A stretch of 64,000 bases of DNA, taken from NCBI GenBank assembly GCA_025201805.1, contig MU619273.1, positions 16,800 through 80,799 of the forward strand. Direction: 5' to 3'. This DNA comes from Parasitella parasitica (taxonomy: Eukaryota > Mucoromycota > Mucoromycetes > Mucorales > Mucoraceae). The translations under genes were made by a program, and so were the position numbers. The notes beneath the pieces were generated by a model. It was not told the DNA's origin, searched no databases, and saw nothing but the letters and a program-made list of their open reading frames with translations. The first letter of the stretch is position 1. Each line of letters opens with the position of its first letter. This document shows positions 52,494 through 63,956 of the stretch, piece by piece.

Positions 52494-54890
52494 TACTGTT
52501 TTTTATGGCTTCTGAAAAAAAAGAGTTCAAATACATGATAAAGGTCATGGTGATTGTGATAATACATATCAGGGTTTCTGAGAAAAATATCTCCCTACGA
52601 ATACTTCGAGTAATATTCTATTTTAGATTAAAAATGCCGAGAATAGGAAACATTTTAAAATGATATGCGAAATTGCGATGCCCTAATTATTGATCAAACA
52701 GCTATTATGCAGGAGAGGTATTTTACAATGAATGACTATTTGACTTTATTATCCCATTTTTCAAATGCAACGAAAAATTCTTTATCGACACTAACGACAT
52801 GCACGTCAGATACCTAAAAGTAGACAACCACCTAACGGGACACAATGCAAAGTTGTTTGAATTTCATAAATGATAAACTATTTCAAATATATCTGTTAGA
52901 TATTAGACATCTAATAAACAATATTATAAGCAACAATGGTAACAGGGCTTCTCTGTCACTAGCAATTAGCAGCTTATGAATTATTCACAAATAACAAGGG
53001 GTTATTACAGCAAAAACATTGCATCCATCAACTATCCTCTTCTGCTTCCAACTCGATGATCAGCACCTGCTTTATCATATTACTATGAAGAAAGTTATAC
53101 TTGCAGCATTAAAAATACTTACTTTTATAGAGCTATGTCATGTACTAGAATTAATATTGACGTGATATCATCTCCAAGTAGGTATTTTTGCAAGTTAAAA
53201 GTAAGAACTTTATCTTCGTGTGCCATTTTTGACTGATTTTCATAATCAAAAGTGCCCTAAAAACATCAAAAATAGTATCCATTAGGAAAAAACTATATTG
53301 TATACGATTTTGGTGCAATTTGAGCGCGATTTTTTTTTCGATGCAAAATGACGGATTTTTTCACTTTTTTCCTTGTACCTACACATCCTAAATCAACGAT
53401 TATGCACTATCCTCAATTTTAACCCCAAAAATGCAACTTTTTACTATAGCATATATTGGAGGAAAATGATTGTAAAAGGTCATTCCTTGATCTGAAAGAC
53501 TGGAAATGCGCCCTGATCAAGCAAAATATTAACTTTTCCCTCTTGATCTGTTCTTGAGGTTTTCCTGACAGAATTTGTTTCATAGGCATACGGGGTCTTT
53601 TGAAGTAATACCATCGTGTAGAGCGCCAAAAAATACAGCTATTATCATAGACTGACAGCCGTGGTATGCATGGTATCAAAGAATGATACCTTGCCTTAAA
53701 GAAGTAATTTTGTTTTCGAAATATCCAAATTGAGTTTTTGAAAGAATTTTTCTTTCCTGATTTTGCACGTGTTTAATCTCCGCTATCAAAGAAAAATGGC
53801 GGTTTTTTGAAGAAAGCATTAGCTTTGAGACGCCACAGCTTAACCAATTTCAGAGAAAAACATTTGAAAGCTATTTTTTTTAAATTATGTGCTTCTTGGT
53901 TTTCTAATGGTGGTTCTTGCATGTCTGTACATAGCCTGACGATCTCACGCCCCGATTTTGAAAAATACTTTTCCGTAAAAAAATCAAAAAAGTCGTTACC
54001 TTCATCTGATGTCAACTTAAAAAGTACTAAAACTTGCTCTAAGCTATGCAGTAATATAACCAAAATGTGCCTTATAGTCTAATGCATTACTTTATATTAC
54101 TTGTTTTGTGTTTGAGATTGATAAACATTGTTTTCTTACATTTTTTGTCTTTTGTCTGACAATAACACACTGAAGTTCGCGTAGACCAAACAAATAAAAA
54201 TAGGCGCCTTAAACCTATACAATGACTTTGCAAAGGCACACACTTTTGAACCATTCCAATATTATGGAAAAGATGGCACAGGTTTGACTAGCTGTTCTAC
54301 TGAGTAATTGGATATAAAAAAACCCAGCTTGGTATATGTCTGACAAGACCTTCTACACAAGAAGATGCCAAACCAACTGAGGGTATAAGAAAATGCCGGA
54401 GAAAATGAAAAATCTGCCACCAAGGTAACACACCCATCCATAAAAAGTTATCTGTATAGCAATTTATGAAATCTTAAGGACACAAATCTGTTTATTTTAA
54501 ACCTTGCTCTCCGTTTCTGAATCCAATTAAAAGATTTTGATCCAAAGTCAACAGGCACACTTACACCCAGAATTACAGATGTTCGTCAATAGACAACCAT
54601 AACCTTTTTAGAAACTACCGTGGACTTAAAGATATGATGTAGATAGCTTATTTCACAACACAGTCTCTTTGTATTTTTACTATGAATAAAACAAAGCAAC
54701 TACTGTTTTTCTATAATTACGGAAATCTCACTTGAAATCTTTTTAGGGAGACATTTCTCTTCTTTTAGAAACTTCTTAGCTTCTATCAGAAATAAAGGTT
54801 TGTTACCAGAAACCATAATATATATTATCACAATCACTATGACCTTTATCATTTACTTTTTTTCTTTCAGAAACTGCAAAATGACAGTAT
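52494..54890. mobile_element. Long-TIR DNA element, copy 2 (about 2.4 kb)
   Basis: Second, diverged copy of the element at 8466-10430, same orientation. The left end reads TACTGTTTTTTATGGC and the complement of the right end TACTGTCATTTTGCAG. Similarity of the two ends continues for about 100 bp through GATAAAGGTCAT and GTGATTGTGATAATA. AATGA occurs directly outside both ends (52489-52493 and 54891-54895) and is the likely target duplication. Relative to copy 1 it has about 430 extra bases near 52600-53060. A 97-codon minus frame (53773-54063) is the counterpart of the copy-1 frame. The element interrupts a minus-strand gene. Confidence 0.7.
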
Positions 54891-55047
54891 AATGAGTCAG
54901 GGGTGCCAATATGTTTAATATTATTACCCTTTGGATTGTAATTATTCTCAAAAGATTTTAAAAGAAAGCAGTTGCCGCCCACTGGTGAATGCCTCTTTCT
55001 GAGGGAATGCCAATTGGTGAGCATTTCGTTTCCAAATTGGTATAATA

Positions 55048-55527
55048 CAGTAGCCGCTCGATTTAAGGCTACTTTTTTTGCAAGCTTTTTTTAGCCTTAT
55101 ATCGAACATAGCCTTATATCGTGCATGTGACTATTACTCTTAAAACAGTCACATGCATAGTTGATACGGTACTACAGCTATTAGATTAATTTGACACATG
55201 TCCAATCAAATTCATTTACTTCTTTATTCTTAAAAAAGCATATTTTGACAAACAATTATACTATGAGCATTAATCAACAATCAAGAGAGCGTCTCACTAT
55301 CGAGCAAAAGTACGAAATCTGTAGCATAATGCTCAGTTTCCAACACAACACAAATTTAAATACCGTCAATTTACTGTAAAATAAGGCTAAAATTTCGAAA
55401 ATTTTCAGCCTTATATCGAATAAGGCTAATAAGGCTAACTCCCTGCTTAAAAAAAAAATTCACAAAAATTTTAGCCTTATATCGTGAATAGCCTTATATC
55501 GAACAGCCTTAAATCGAGCGGCTACTG
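55048..55527. mobile_element. pogo/Tc1-mariner-type MITE with transposase relic
   Basis: 480-bp non-autonomous element. Its terminal inverted repeats are 23 bp and perfect, beginning CAGTAGCCGCTCGATT, and are flanked by TA on both sides (55046-55047 and 55528-55529), the target duplication of Tc1/mariner/pogo elements. Subterminal copies of GCCTTATATCG occur several times in both orientations (for example near 55094, 55112, 55410, 55474 and 55492) and are probable transposase-binding sites. Inside, a 38-codon frame (55263-55379) begins MSINQQSRERLTIEQKYEIC. This resembles the start of the CENP-B/pogo-type helix-turn-helix of such transposases and is cut short by a stop. It is therefore most likely an internal-deletion derivative of a full pogo-like element. 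Confidence 0.82.
55263..55379 (+). pseudogene. Truncated pogo/CENP-B-type transposase N-terminus
   Basis: 38 codons inside the MITE. RERLTIEQKYEICSIM fits the first helix region of CENP-B-like N-terminal domains (pattern R.LT..QK.EIC). The catalytic DDE domain is absent. An in-frame Met upstream (55191) lies outside the conserved start. Not functional as a transposase. Confidence 0.5.
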
Positions 55528-56133
55528 TACTTCACTCTAATTGTGTCATCAATCTGACACCAGTATAGTTTCACTGTAAACCTCTTTGACCTCAGTAACA
55601 AAATTATGGCACTCAAACAAAGTAAAATTTTTGAGCTTGTTTCTGTGGAATTTGCATTTTTTTTTTCCTTTTCTTTGACATTTATAGCCGAGTGAGCATC
55701 TTTGGGTAAGAGGTCGTTGGGTTCTCTGATCAGAGTATGGGCTCTATCACTTGGAGTCAAATTTTTTTGCATTTGGAATCGAGAGATTCCAATTGCATCG
55801 GAATGTCCCGAACAGAAAGAGACTCTTCGATAACAGAGTCAGTGCTTTGGTTCTCCCAGGCTTGCTGAGCCAGATGAGAGGACAGAGAACATTCAAGCTT
55901 TGCAGCCATCTTGTTAGCTAAAGAGTCAGGGAAACCGTTTTCATTCAAAGCAGAGGAAAAAGTATCACTGATGCTGCTGCTAGTTTCAAACATAAGGATT
56001 TCCTTGCATTCGAAAAAGTAGCTATCAGTATCTCCGTTCTAGATTCGGACGCCCTAAATGCCTCTTCAACAGCATCGAAAACCAACTTTTCAGGATTTCC
56101 CTCAGCAGATTTCATGGCACCGGATTTTTGCAT

Positions 56134-57765
56134 GTTAAGAAGAAGGTTGATTTACTATAAAATGTGTGGAGAGAGAGAGAATTATAAGTGACATAAAAAA
56201 TTTCCATTCATTTCGAATGGTCCAAGACCAATTAGATATGGTTTAACCATTTTATTACGAGCCAAAACCATTTTGGATCTGGTAGTACGTAGGTATTGTT
56301 CAACACAAGTTACACCACGTTTTATTTTCAACAAAAAAAATTAAAGATGATTTTGGGTGTTTAGTGATGAATTTAGCAATCTTACTATTTTTTTGTAGAA
56401 TGTTTGGAGGGGGGGGGGGCGAAGAGTGAAGAATCAACAACTAGAAACAAAGATTTTGGATAAAACACTAAAAGGAAGGCTGTAACGCTTAATGAATGAT
56501 TACCTTTTTTTTTTTTATTTTGTATAATGCTTCTGATCACGGATGATTATTTTGACTACTTCTTAGAGGATCATCAGTTGTTAGGATTTTATCGCACAAA
56601 TTGGTTGTGGTGCCTAAGCATATAATCTTGCCTTCACATATCCTAAACATTCACATTGTATTGTTCTTTATGTATGGTTATTATAATATACAACTCAAGT
56701 TAACTAGATGGTGTTAATGATACATATATGCTGATACATATTGTTGTTATTAATTATAATTATGCATATTCTAATAACTGCTGTGTCTTATTTAATAAGA
56801 GATTGCATATGGTAATTTAATATTTGGGGTTTTCATGCATCGTTATAACATGCAATCCATCTTATTGATGAGCCAGCTTTTAATATATATCTAACATTCT
56901 TTTATTTTTAGTTACATATTATATGTATTTATCAGCATTGAGTCATTTATCGTAAATAGATACTCATGTACTATTGAGGCGCACCATCACACATCTTTTT
57001 CGTGATAAGCAATAAACTAAAAGCTCAAGAATCCCTTTTCATTTGGCCGAAGGCGGAGGCAAATGTATCCGAATACGAGAACCTTTTAAATTTACGCATG
57101 CATATTGATTATTATATCTTCATTGCAGAATATAAAAAAGGAATACAGGATGAAATAGAAAATTATTGACTTTATGTTTCGATAATAATAGGTATTGGAT
57201 GTTGTGAATTCAACATTTGAGGCGTCGATATGTACAGTGTACCTTGTAATATCTCGAGGAACAATAATCTGTTTGTTTCGTTAATCGAAATTCAATACAA
57301 TCGAGATCGCTGCATAGGTTTAGATCGTTAATACACTTATTAGGCTGCCCTAGAATGAGGACAAACTGTACTGGTTATCATTGGAGATTAGATAACAGGC
57401 AGATGTAATGGCGCATCTAGTCATGTGATTTCGTTTTATTTTATCGTACAGCAAGAGACCATGACATGACTCATCGTTTGTAACCTTGAATGAAATAAGA
57501 AAATTTACATAATTAATTAGCTCATGGACAATGAGAAATTCCACTTTATCAATGTCAAACCCTTTCCTCATTATAGTTTGATATATTCGACACTTGCAGA
57601 ATAAAAGATCATGTCTTTATGGCACACAAGTGCTCCCGGCTCTTCATGATGTCCATTTTAAAAGCCCCCAGGAACAAGAAGATTTTTTTTTTGTTTAAAA
57701 TCTCAATTTTTTGGTTCTGAACAATCTTCCTTCTTCTCTTTTGTATCAACCTCTTAAACTAACAA
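56134..57765. other. Intergenic, no gene seen
   Basis: AT-rich 1.6-kb region upstream of both the decayed gene (leftward) and GGC1 (rightward). A GAGAGAGAGAG microsatellite and TATA-like sequence lie just right of 56133, a G tract is at 56408, and T tracts are present. No coding segment is supported. Confidence 0.5.
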
Positions 57766-59026
57766 ATGTCTCCTCCTATTGCTTCTGGTCAATCCGAGTC
57801 TGGTAAGGCACGCTTTGCTGGCAGCGCCAGTTCTGGTATCCTTGAATTGATCATCTTCCACCCTGTCGATACCGTTGCCAAACGTTTAATGAGTAACCAG
57901 AATAAGGTAAAGGAAAGAATTGCAGGGGCAAAAAAGAAATAATAGCTTAATTCAATTTATCACCTTTCAGCTTTGGATTTCAGGCCGTGCATTTGCTGAA
58001 AATAAGGCTGCTGTTAACCAAGTTATTTTCAAGGTAAATAATCATGGCTTTTCATTGACAAGGGGTCATATGCTATGTCAAAAATTGACATTTTCGGAAA
58101 TCAAGATTTGATCTCTAACTATCATTCAATATAGGACGCCGCCAATGCAACCTTTTTGAAAAAGTATGCCTCTCTTTTTCCCGGTCTTGGTTTCGCTGCT
58201 GGTTACAAGGTTGCCCAAAGAGTTTACAAGTTTGGTGGTCAACCTTTTGTTAGAGACTATCTGAATAAGCATCATAGAGACTTATTTGTTAATACATTTG
58301 GCGAAAAGACAGGAAAAACTCTGATGCATGCTACTGCTGGTAGTTTGGTCGGTATTGGTGAGATTGCCTTGCTTCCTTTGGATGTCTTGAAGATCAAGAG
58401 ACAAACAAATCCCGAAGCATTCCGTGGACGTGGTTTCTTGACCATCGTTAAGGATGAAGGTATGGGTCTTTATCGTGGTGCTGGTTGGACTGCTGCTCGC
58501 AACGCTCCTGGATCATTTGCTCTCTTTGGTGGTTCTGCTTTTGTCAAGGAATACCTGTTTTCGTTAGATGATTACAACAAGGCTACTTTCTTCCAAAACT
58601 TCTGCTCTTCCATTGGTGGTGCTGTTGCTTCTATTACCGTCGCTGCACCTTTGGATGTCGTCAAAACTCGTATTCAGAACCGTAACTTTGAAAACCCAGA
58701 ATCTGGATTTAAAATTATCAAGGATCTCGTCAAGAATGAAGGTTTTGCTGGCTTCTTTAAGGGTTTGACTCCCAAGATTTTGGTGGTAAGTTATTTATAC
58801 ACTTAATCAGGGGTGAATTGAGAGAGCCAGAGATTTATTTTTAAGGATTTAAATATAATCCTTTTTAAAAATAATGCAACTGAGGGGTGTGGGGTTAATC
58901 ATTCTTCTCGATACTAATTTTACTACCTTTTGTTATTAATAGGTTGGCCCCAAGTTGATCTTCAGTTTTACTGTTGCCCAACAACTGATCCCTGTCTTCC
59001 ATAAAATGTTTGAAGGCCAACAGTAA
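57766..59026 (+). CDS. GGC1: Mitochondrial GTP/GDP carrier GGC1
   Basis: Inner-membrane carrier of the SLC25 type that imports GTP and exports GDP. Exons: 57766..57906, 57971..58033, 58135..58785, 58943..59026; 312 aa, all phase 0. Three carrier repeats: the first with HPVDTVAKRLMSNQNK, the second with LPLDVLKIKRQTNPEAFRGR, and the third with APLDVVKTRIQNRNFENPES. The segments FPGLGFAAGYKVAQRVYKFG, GWTAARNAPGSFALFGG and GLTPKILVVGPKLIFSF are nearly as in yeast Ggc1 and distinguish it from other carriers. GTP supply to mitochondria, with effects on iron metabolism, is known for yeast. There is no cleavable presequence, as usual for this family. Confidence 0.93.
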
Positions 59027-60556
59027 ATCACGAAAGCATAAGCAGTTGTACAAAATTAGTTAGATTTTCACCAATTATATCACATCTTTTTCTTCTTTAA
59101 ACAGAATCGACAAATAAAAATTGTATCATAAAAGACCGAGTACAAAACTCCAAAATTGATTAATGCGTTCCAATCCCTATTGGTTTATGTCTTGCAGCAA
59201 GAGTGCATAACACAATGCTATTTTTAGCTCGCAAATGACGTTGGATACATGGATTAGTAAACACATCCTTTTTTCTACCTTGTTGCAATGTAAGTTTTCT
59301 CGAAATAATGGCTGGTACATTTTCGTAATGCTATCATGCACTTGAGGATATTCTATATATTTTTGCAACTGGATGTTGAACGGTTGTGACTAAATCGTGT
59401 CCTGAAATCGCAGATCAGAAAATTGAAATATGGATTGCACAATTACACGACAAGACACAAGTGGTTATAGAAAAAAAAACTGTGCAATAATACGAGTAGA
59501 TGAAAAGATATGAATAAGAAGAGGGAAAGAAAAAAAGCGAAAGAAAAGAGAAAGAGAAAAATAGAAAGAATGGAAAAAGTTGGCCTTTTTATATTTGAAC
59601 ATCATAAAAAACCAACTCAGCTATTGAACAATGGCAAATCAACAAAAACACAAAACAACAATAGGTTTCAGTAGAAAGGGATCAAGGGTACGAGGCACGT
59701 GTGGAAACAATAGTGATGCTACATTTCGAGTAAATCCGTCAAGTATGTGAAAAAGTAATACAACACCTTGTGCTTATTTGGACTATGACGATGATGAGGT
59801 AAATAATAAATGCGTTCCTGAAAAATGCAAATCAAAATTTCCAAGACTTTTTGCCAAATAACGTGGGGAATAAAAATAATCCTTCAACGTAAAATACGTC
59901 AAGTTAAAAATAAGAAAATGGGTCAAAAACTTATTTAAAGAATTTTATTAATAGAAATGTTAGAGTCAAGCCAAAGGTGTATAGCTGATGTGGATTAATC
60001 AATATGGAATCAAATTGAATTCAATAGAAAAAATACGAAAAGAAACGACGCACGGTCGTTGTGTATACTAATTACAAAAGAGAGGAAAAAAAAATTCGCC
60101 CGAACCTACCGAGTTACATATTTGGCATCACACCATCTTGGCATCACACAGAAGCACTTTTTGTGTTCTACACACAATAGAAAAAAATTTCGCGTTTTTT
60201 AGTAAACATTGTAAGAATTATTTTGGGATTTAGCCCCCTTCATTATACGATTTATTTTTTTATTAAAAGTTTAATATTAAAGAAATGACTAAATAAGGAC
60301 ATGAATATATTTGTAGGGTCATTCCATACTTGGTCGAGATGACGGGGTAGAATAAAAAAACAGTGTATTTCTTGTGTTCAACATATCAAATCAAGGAGCC
60401 CAATCATATCAAAAATCTAATTTGGGAACATGCAGTCGTACATCTCCTAGGTTGCCCTTTTTTAAACAAATATAAATACAAGGACCTTTTCCCCAGTTTT
60501 CCTTTTTTTTTTCTACATCACATCATATTAAATCAAATCAGATTCAACCATAAAAA
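59027..60556. other. Intergenic, no gene seen
   Basis: AT- and purine-rich 1.5-kb region with A-rich runs at 59515-59580. No supported frame. The right 100 bp have a pyrimidine-rich leader before the next start codon. Confidence 0.55.
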
Positions 60557-61357
60557 ATGACTTCTACAGCAATTAAAAATAATAATAAGCCTTTGAAGTG
60601 GGCCACCCAGCGTATTAATGCCAACAAGTCCACATACCGTGTTAATAAGCGCACGCCATTAAATAGCTCCACACGCACTGCTGCTGCTGCAGTAATGACA
60701 GCTGAAACTGAAAAAAATCCACATCAAGAAATTAAACGTTTGGAAAAGGAATTAGCTTTTACCTATGACAATATTGCGACAATCACAGTCCATTTCGAAA
60801 GTCTTCACCATGCTTATACCAGCAGCAAGCCAGAGCTGGATAAATCAAAATCTGCTACTCGCCTTGGTGAAATGGAAAAGGAGCTCTTGACCGCTTACGA
60901 TGATTTGGGACTCCAAGTTACTCATTTGGAACGCAAAATTGGTAAACTCGAAAAGAGAATTGCTCAATTGAAGCAGATTGCAGAAGCAACCAAGAAACCT
61001 ATAGTTGCCGCATCTACTGGACCAGTTTCCGTGCCTCCTCAAGTATCAGTTTCAGTAGCAGCACCAGCACCAGCACCAGTATCAGTATTGATTCCAGGAC
61101 AACAGTATGCATCTCCTTTGATCTACGATGAAATAAACTTGATTTCATCCCCTTGCTCATCAACAGACTCGTCGATCGCTGATTGTCAACTGGAAGCATC
61201 GGGATTTTATTGTGATGATTGGACCTTATCGCAGATAATCGAAGATCAAACCATGTTATTTGACAATTCTTTCCAATTCATGCCCTTGAACAACAGCTGT
61301 ATGGATTATTTCAACTGCGAAGATTTATTGTCATATCCCTCATTCATTATGCAATAA
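60557..61357 (+). CDS. Coiled-coil protein of unknown function
   Basis: Intronless 266-aa protein not recognised as a known family. Residues 1-50 are basic and Asn/Thr/Ala-rich (KWATQRINANKSTYRVNKRT). About 55-145 form a charged helical region with heptad-like spacing (HQEIKRLEKELAFTYDNIAT, GEMEKELLTAYDDLGLQVTH, LERKIGKLEKRIAQLKQI), a likely dimeric coiled coil. A Val/Ala/Pro linker follows, and then an acidic, hydrophobic-spotted C-terminus with WTLSQIIEDQTMLFDNSF and CEDLLSYPSFIMQ. Basic region plus coiled coil plus acidic tail recalls a transcription factor, but the basic part lacks the bZIP N..R signature, so this is only a guess. The long unbroken frame and the regular heptads support a real gene. 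Confidence 0.62.
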   Translation: MTSTAIKNNNKPLKWATQRINANKSTYRVNKRTPLNSSTRTAAAAVMTAETEKNPHQEIKRLEKELAFTYDNIATITVHFESLHHAYTSSKPELDKSKSATRLGEMEKELLTAYDDLGLQVTHLERKIGKLEKRIAQLKQIAEATKKPIVAASTGPVSVPPQVSVSVAAPAPAPVSVLIPGQQYASPLIYDEINLISSPCSSTDSSIADCQLEASGFYCDDWTLSQIIEDQTMLFDNSFQFMPLNNSCMDYFNCEDLLSYPSFIMQ

Positions 61358-63352
61358 TTCTGTATATGCGACATTATCCTCTCTCCCGTGTTCACTCATT
61401 TGTAGTTATCAGCCTTATGACCCGTTTTACCTATGCAGCAACTATCAGAATACCAATGACCATATATAATGTATATGATTCCTTTAGTAATACCCTCTAT
61501 TGTTAATTCTATGCCTACTCTTCCTTTCTTATGCCATACAAATATCAATATCTGTGTTAGACACACATTATATCTCACTGACTCATTTTCTCAGTATATA
61601 AATCTACTTTTATATATAATACCTGTAAATAAAACTTTTCTAGTTATCAAAAAAAACTGTTTTGTCCTACTCTTTTTTTCCCTCAATGTAACATGGTACA
61701 AAATAACCTTTAAACTGTTATACAATATGAAACAACGGAACTTCCGGAATATGGCCAAATGTTGCGTTTAAGAAGTAATTTTAGGAAGACATAATCAAGC
61801 AGAACATGGTCAATCTCAACATGTCTTTGCTCGGTATTGCGATTTTCACGGTTTGTGATTTTAATGCGAGAATACACTGCGTTCAAATGGGAATTATCGA
61901 ATGAGAGTTTTCCCGTAATCTACATACATGTACATACAGCCACAACGTTTTATATATACGCCATATGGTGGTTGGTGGCATGTCGTTCGGCGCCACCATG
62001 AGTACTGTACCTAAAAATGATATCATGAAAACTAAACATTTTGCCGATAAAAACCCCATTCCTTCAGTTGTCAGCCTACCTGCTGCAGCTGCTGCATGTG
62101 GATGTGCATGTATAAAATTAAATCATGACGTTTGTTTATCATTGTACAACATGGCACAGAAGCATTATTATACTTATTATTTTCAAACAGACATTTGGAA
62201 CCAATAAACTACTGACGGATAGTACCGTTTTTAGCTGATTTGACGCTTTGCAATTTGTTGCACAAAATTCACAATTCCAAGATCTCTCGGCAAAATGGCT
62301 TGCATAAATATTATCAATAATATGCATTTATAGAAAGACCGAGAGATTTCTTTTTTGTTAAAATCGACTGCTATTTTCCGTTTATTAGTATGCGCCACTG
62401 TATGCAAACATCAACGATCAGACAAAAGCCTTTTAAATGTCGCACAGTGTGCAATATCATACTTTAAATTGCATTTTAGTTTCTTGATTTTATATATCAG
62501 TTATATTGGTTTAAAACGTCATACTCTTGTTTCTAAATGTATATATCTAAGATTTTTTTAGGCTACAGTGAATATAGTGCAAGGAGGCTTTCAGCCTAAA
62601 AATCACGGCTATTGCTCGGTATACAAATAAATGACATCGTGAGATGCAAAAAAAATATTAGATCGGTACAAAACGGGTTAGTCTCAAATGCAGTGTGCAA
62701 TCGTAGCACGACTATTATTTTGTTGATTCAGGAACATCTAAATTAGTTAACAATCCGTCATTTCCGATAATACGTATATTTGTGTACGCGAATGTGTGAC
62801 ACAAGACAACAAAAGACTAAAAATAAAACTAAAAGCGTGCTGTATCTCATACAAAATGCAAACATTATGCAAGCACATCTTAAATTTGGACAAATCAAAT
62901 CAAATCCGTTTTTTTTTGGATGGTGCCCGCCAAGATTCTTGGCTTCGAAACTTTTTGATTTCTCGGATTTATGTAGAGTATAAATAAAATACATACAGTA
63001 TAGTAGATCGCATCCGAAAATTTCCATACCACCTAGTTTAGATCAAATATATATACTAGCCCTGGTATAATATATGAAACCTTTGCTCCCGGCTAAAACA
63101 CGCAGTGCATGGCATTGCTTTATTTTTTAAGAGTATATCATGGCATGGGTATATATGCAATATATAGACATATTAGGTACGAATCCTAGCATTTCAACCT
63201 TGAATCGTTTTTCAAATAATTAATAGACATGTTCCTCATATGAGTCATTATGGAAACTTAAGGCTCACTTTCCTGATTAGAAATAAACTTGCACACACAT
63301 AAACACATACAAAAAAAAAAATCCCATTTTTGCTGTTAATATACGTACAATT
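61358..63352. other. Intergenic, no gene seen
   Basis: AT-rich 2-kb region. Short frames on both strands (for example 61965-62207) lack domains and splice context. No repeat structure found by eye. Confidence 0.5.
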
Positions 63353-63679
63353 ATGTGTTATGTGATTAATGCATTCTTTACTAATTCAGGTATTTCCGTC
63401 AAAAGTTTATTATTAGGTCATGTTGTGGCCTTTATACCACATGATCCCACCAAGGTGCTACTCACAGGCCAACTTGAGTTGCCTTTTGTGAACCCATGTC
63501 TCTCCTGTATAGATATGGATAGCCACAATAGTACTGTCTGTCAGCACGTTGTTATCACAAGACAAGATAATTATCGTAAAGCATTGCAAATTACCTTGAA
63601 CCTAGAACATACTAGGTCTTTACACTGCGTCTGTTGCCAGCTATTTGACACTTGTGCCCCTAAAAAGATATACATCTAA
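63353..63679 (+). CDS. Possible small Cys-containing protein or exon (hypothetical)
   Basis: 108-codon frame in otherwise empty DNA. Its composition is more protein-like and less AT-rich than the flanks. It holds Cys clusters (NPCLSCIDMD, HCVCCQLFDTC) that could bind metal. An intron acceptor (TTCAG at about 63387-63391) could make it an internal or last exon. I do not recognise a family and cannot exclude chance. Confidence 0.25.
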   Translation: MCYVINAFFTNSGISVKSLLLGHVVAFIPHDPTKVLLTGQLELPFVNPCLSCIDMDSHNSTVCQHVVITRQDNYRKALQITLNLEHTRSLHCVCCQLFDTCAPKKIYI

Positions 63680-63956
63680 TTAATTATAGCAATGGTAATA
63701 TGAAACTGTAAATTTTCAAGGCATGTTTACCTCTGATATGTCAACACACCTAGTATTAGTATACTTTCATTAGCCATTCTCATTGAAAACAGGGCCATCA
63801 CTGAGTTCAAAATAGACACTATTTCCAGGTCGCCAAAACCACCTCAAAATGCATTCTTTGAAGAAAAAGACACCCACCTTTCTTCCCGCTATTCCTCACT
63901 TTGTGTAGGTCTAATGGTGATTTGAATTTTTCAAAACGACCTCGTCAATCGTAGAA

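Larger units (their letters stand above)
52206..56133 (-). pseudogene. Decayed gene split by two transposable-element insertions
   Basis: Read leftward, coding-like sequence begins at 56133 (MQKSGAMKSAEGNPEKLVFD) and continues through 55993-55757 (LANKMAAKLECSLSSHLAQQ, ESLSVRDIPMQLES) and 55772-55528 (SDRAHTLIREPNDLLPKDAH). It runs into the pogo-like MITE, resumes at 55045-54896 (GIPSERGIHQWAATAF, NNIKHIGTPDS), runs into long-TIR copy 2, and resumes at 52488-52206 (FWLGFWKKKSEKLFARES, Ser/Ala-rich tail, end SLDDFMPLE). At least three 1-nt frame changes (near 55993, 55770 and 54965) and one in-frame TAG (about 52329) break it. Across the TIR element, removing it with one copy of a 5-bp repeat restores an uninterrupted frame. 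I do not recognise the protein family; it has no known domain by eye. Confidence 0.5.

Noticed and set aside
52333..52515. 60-codon plus-strand frame at the edge of long-TIR copy 2
   Set aside because: It is antisense to the Ser/Ala-rich tail of the decayed minus-strand gene and runs into the element; the minus reading explains it better.
52489..54895. TA dinucleotide target duplication for long-TIR copy 2
   Set aside because: TA flanks can be read at both ends, but removing the element with TA leaves a stop in the interrupted gene, whereas AATGA restores its frame; AATGA is preferred.
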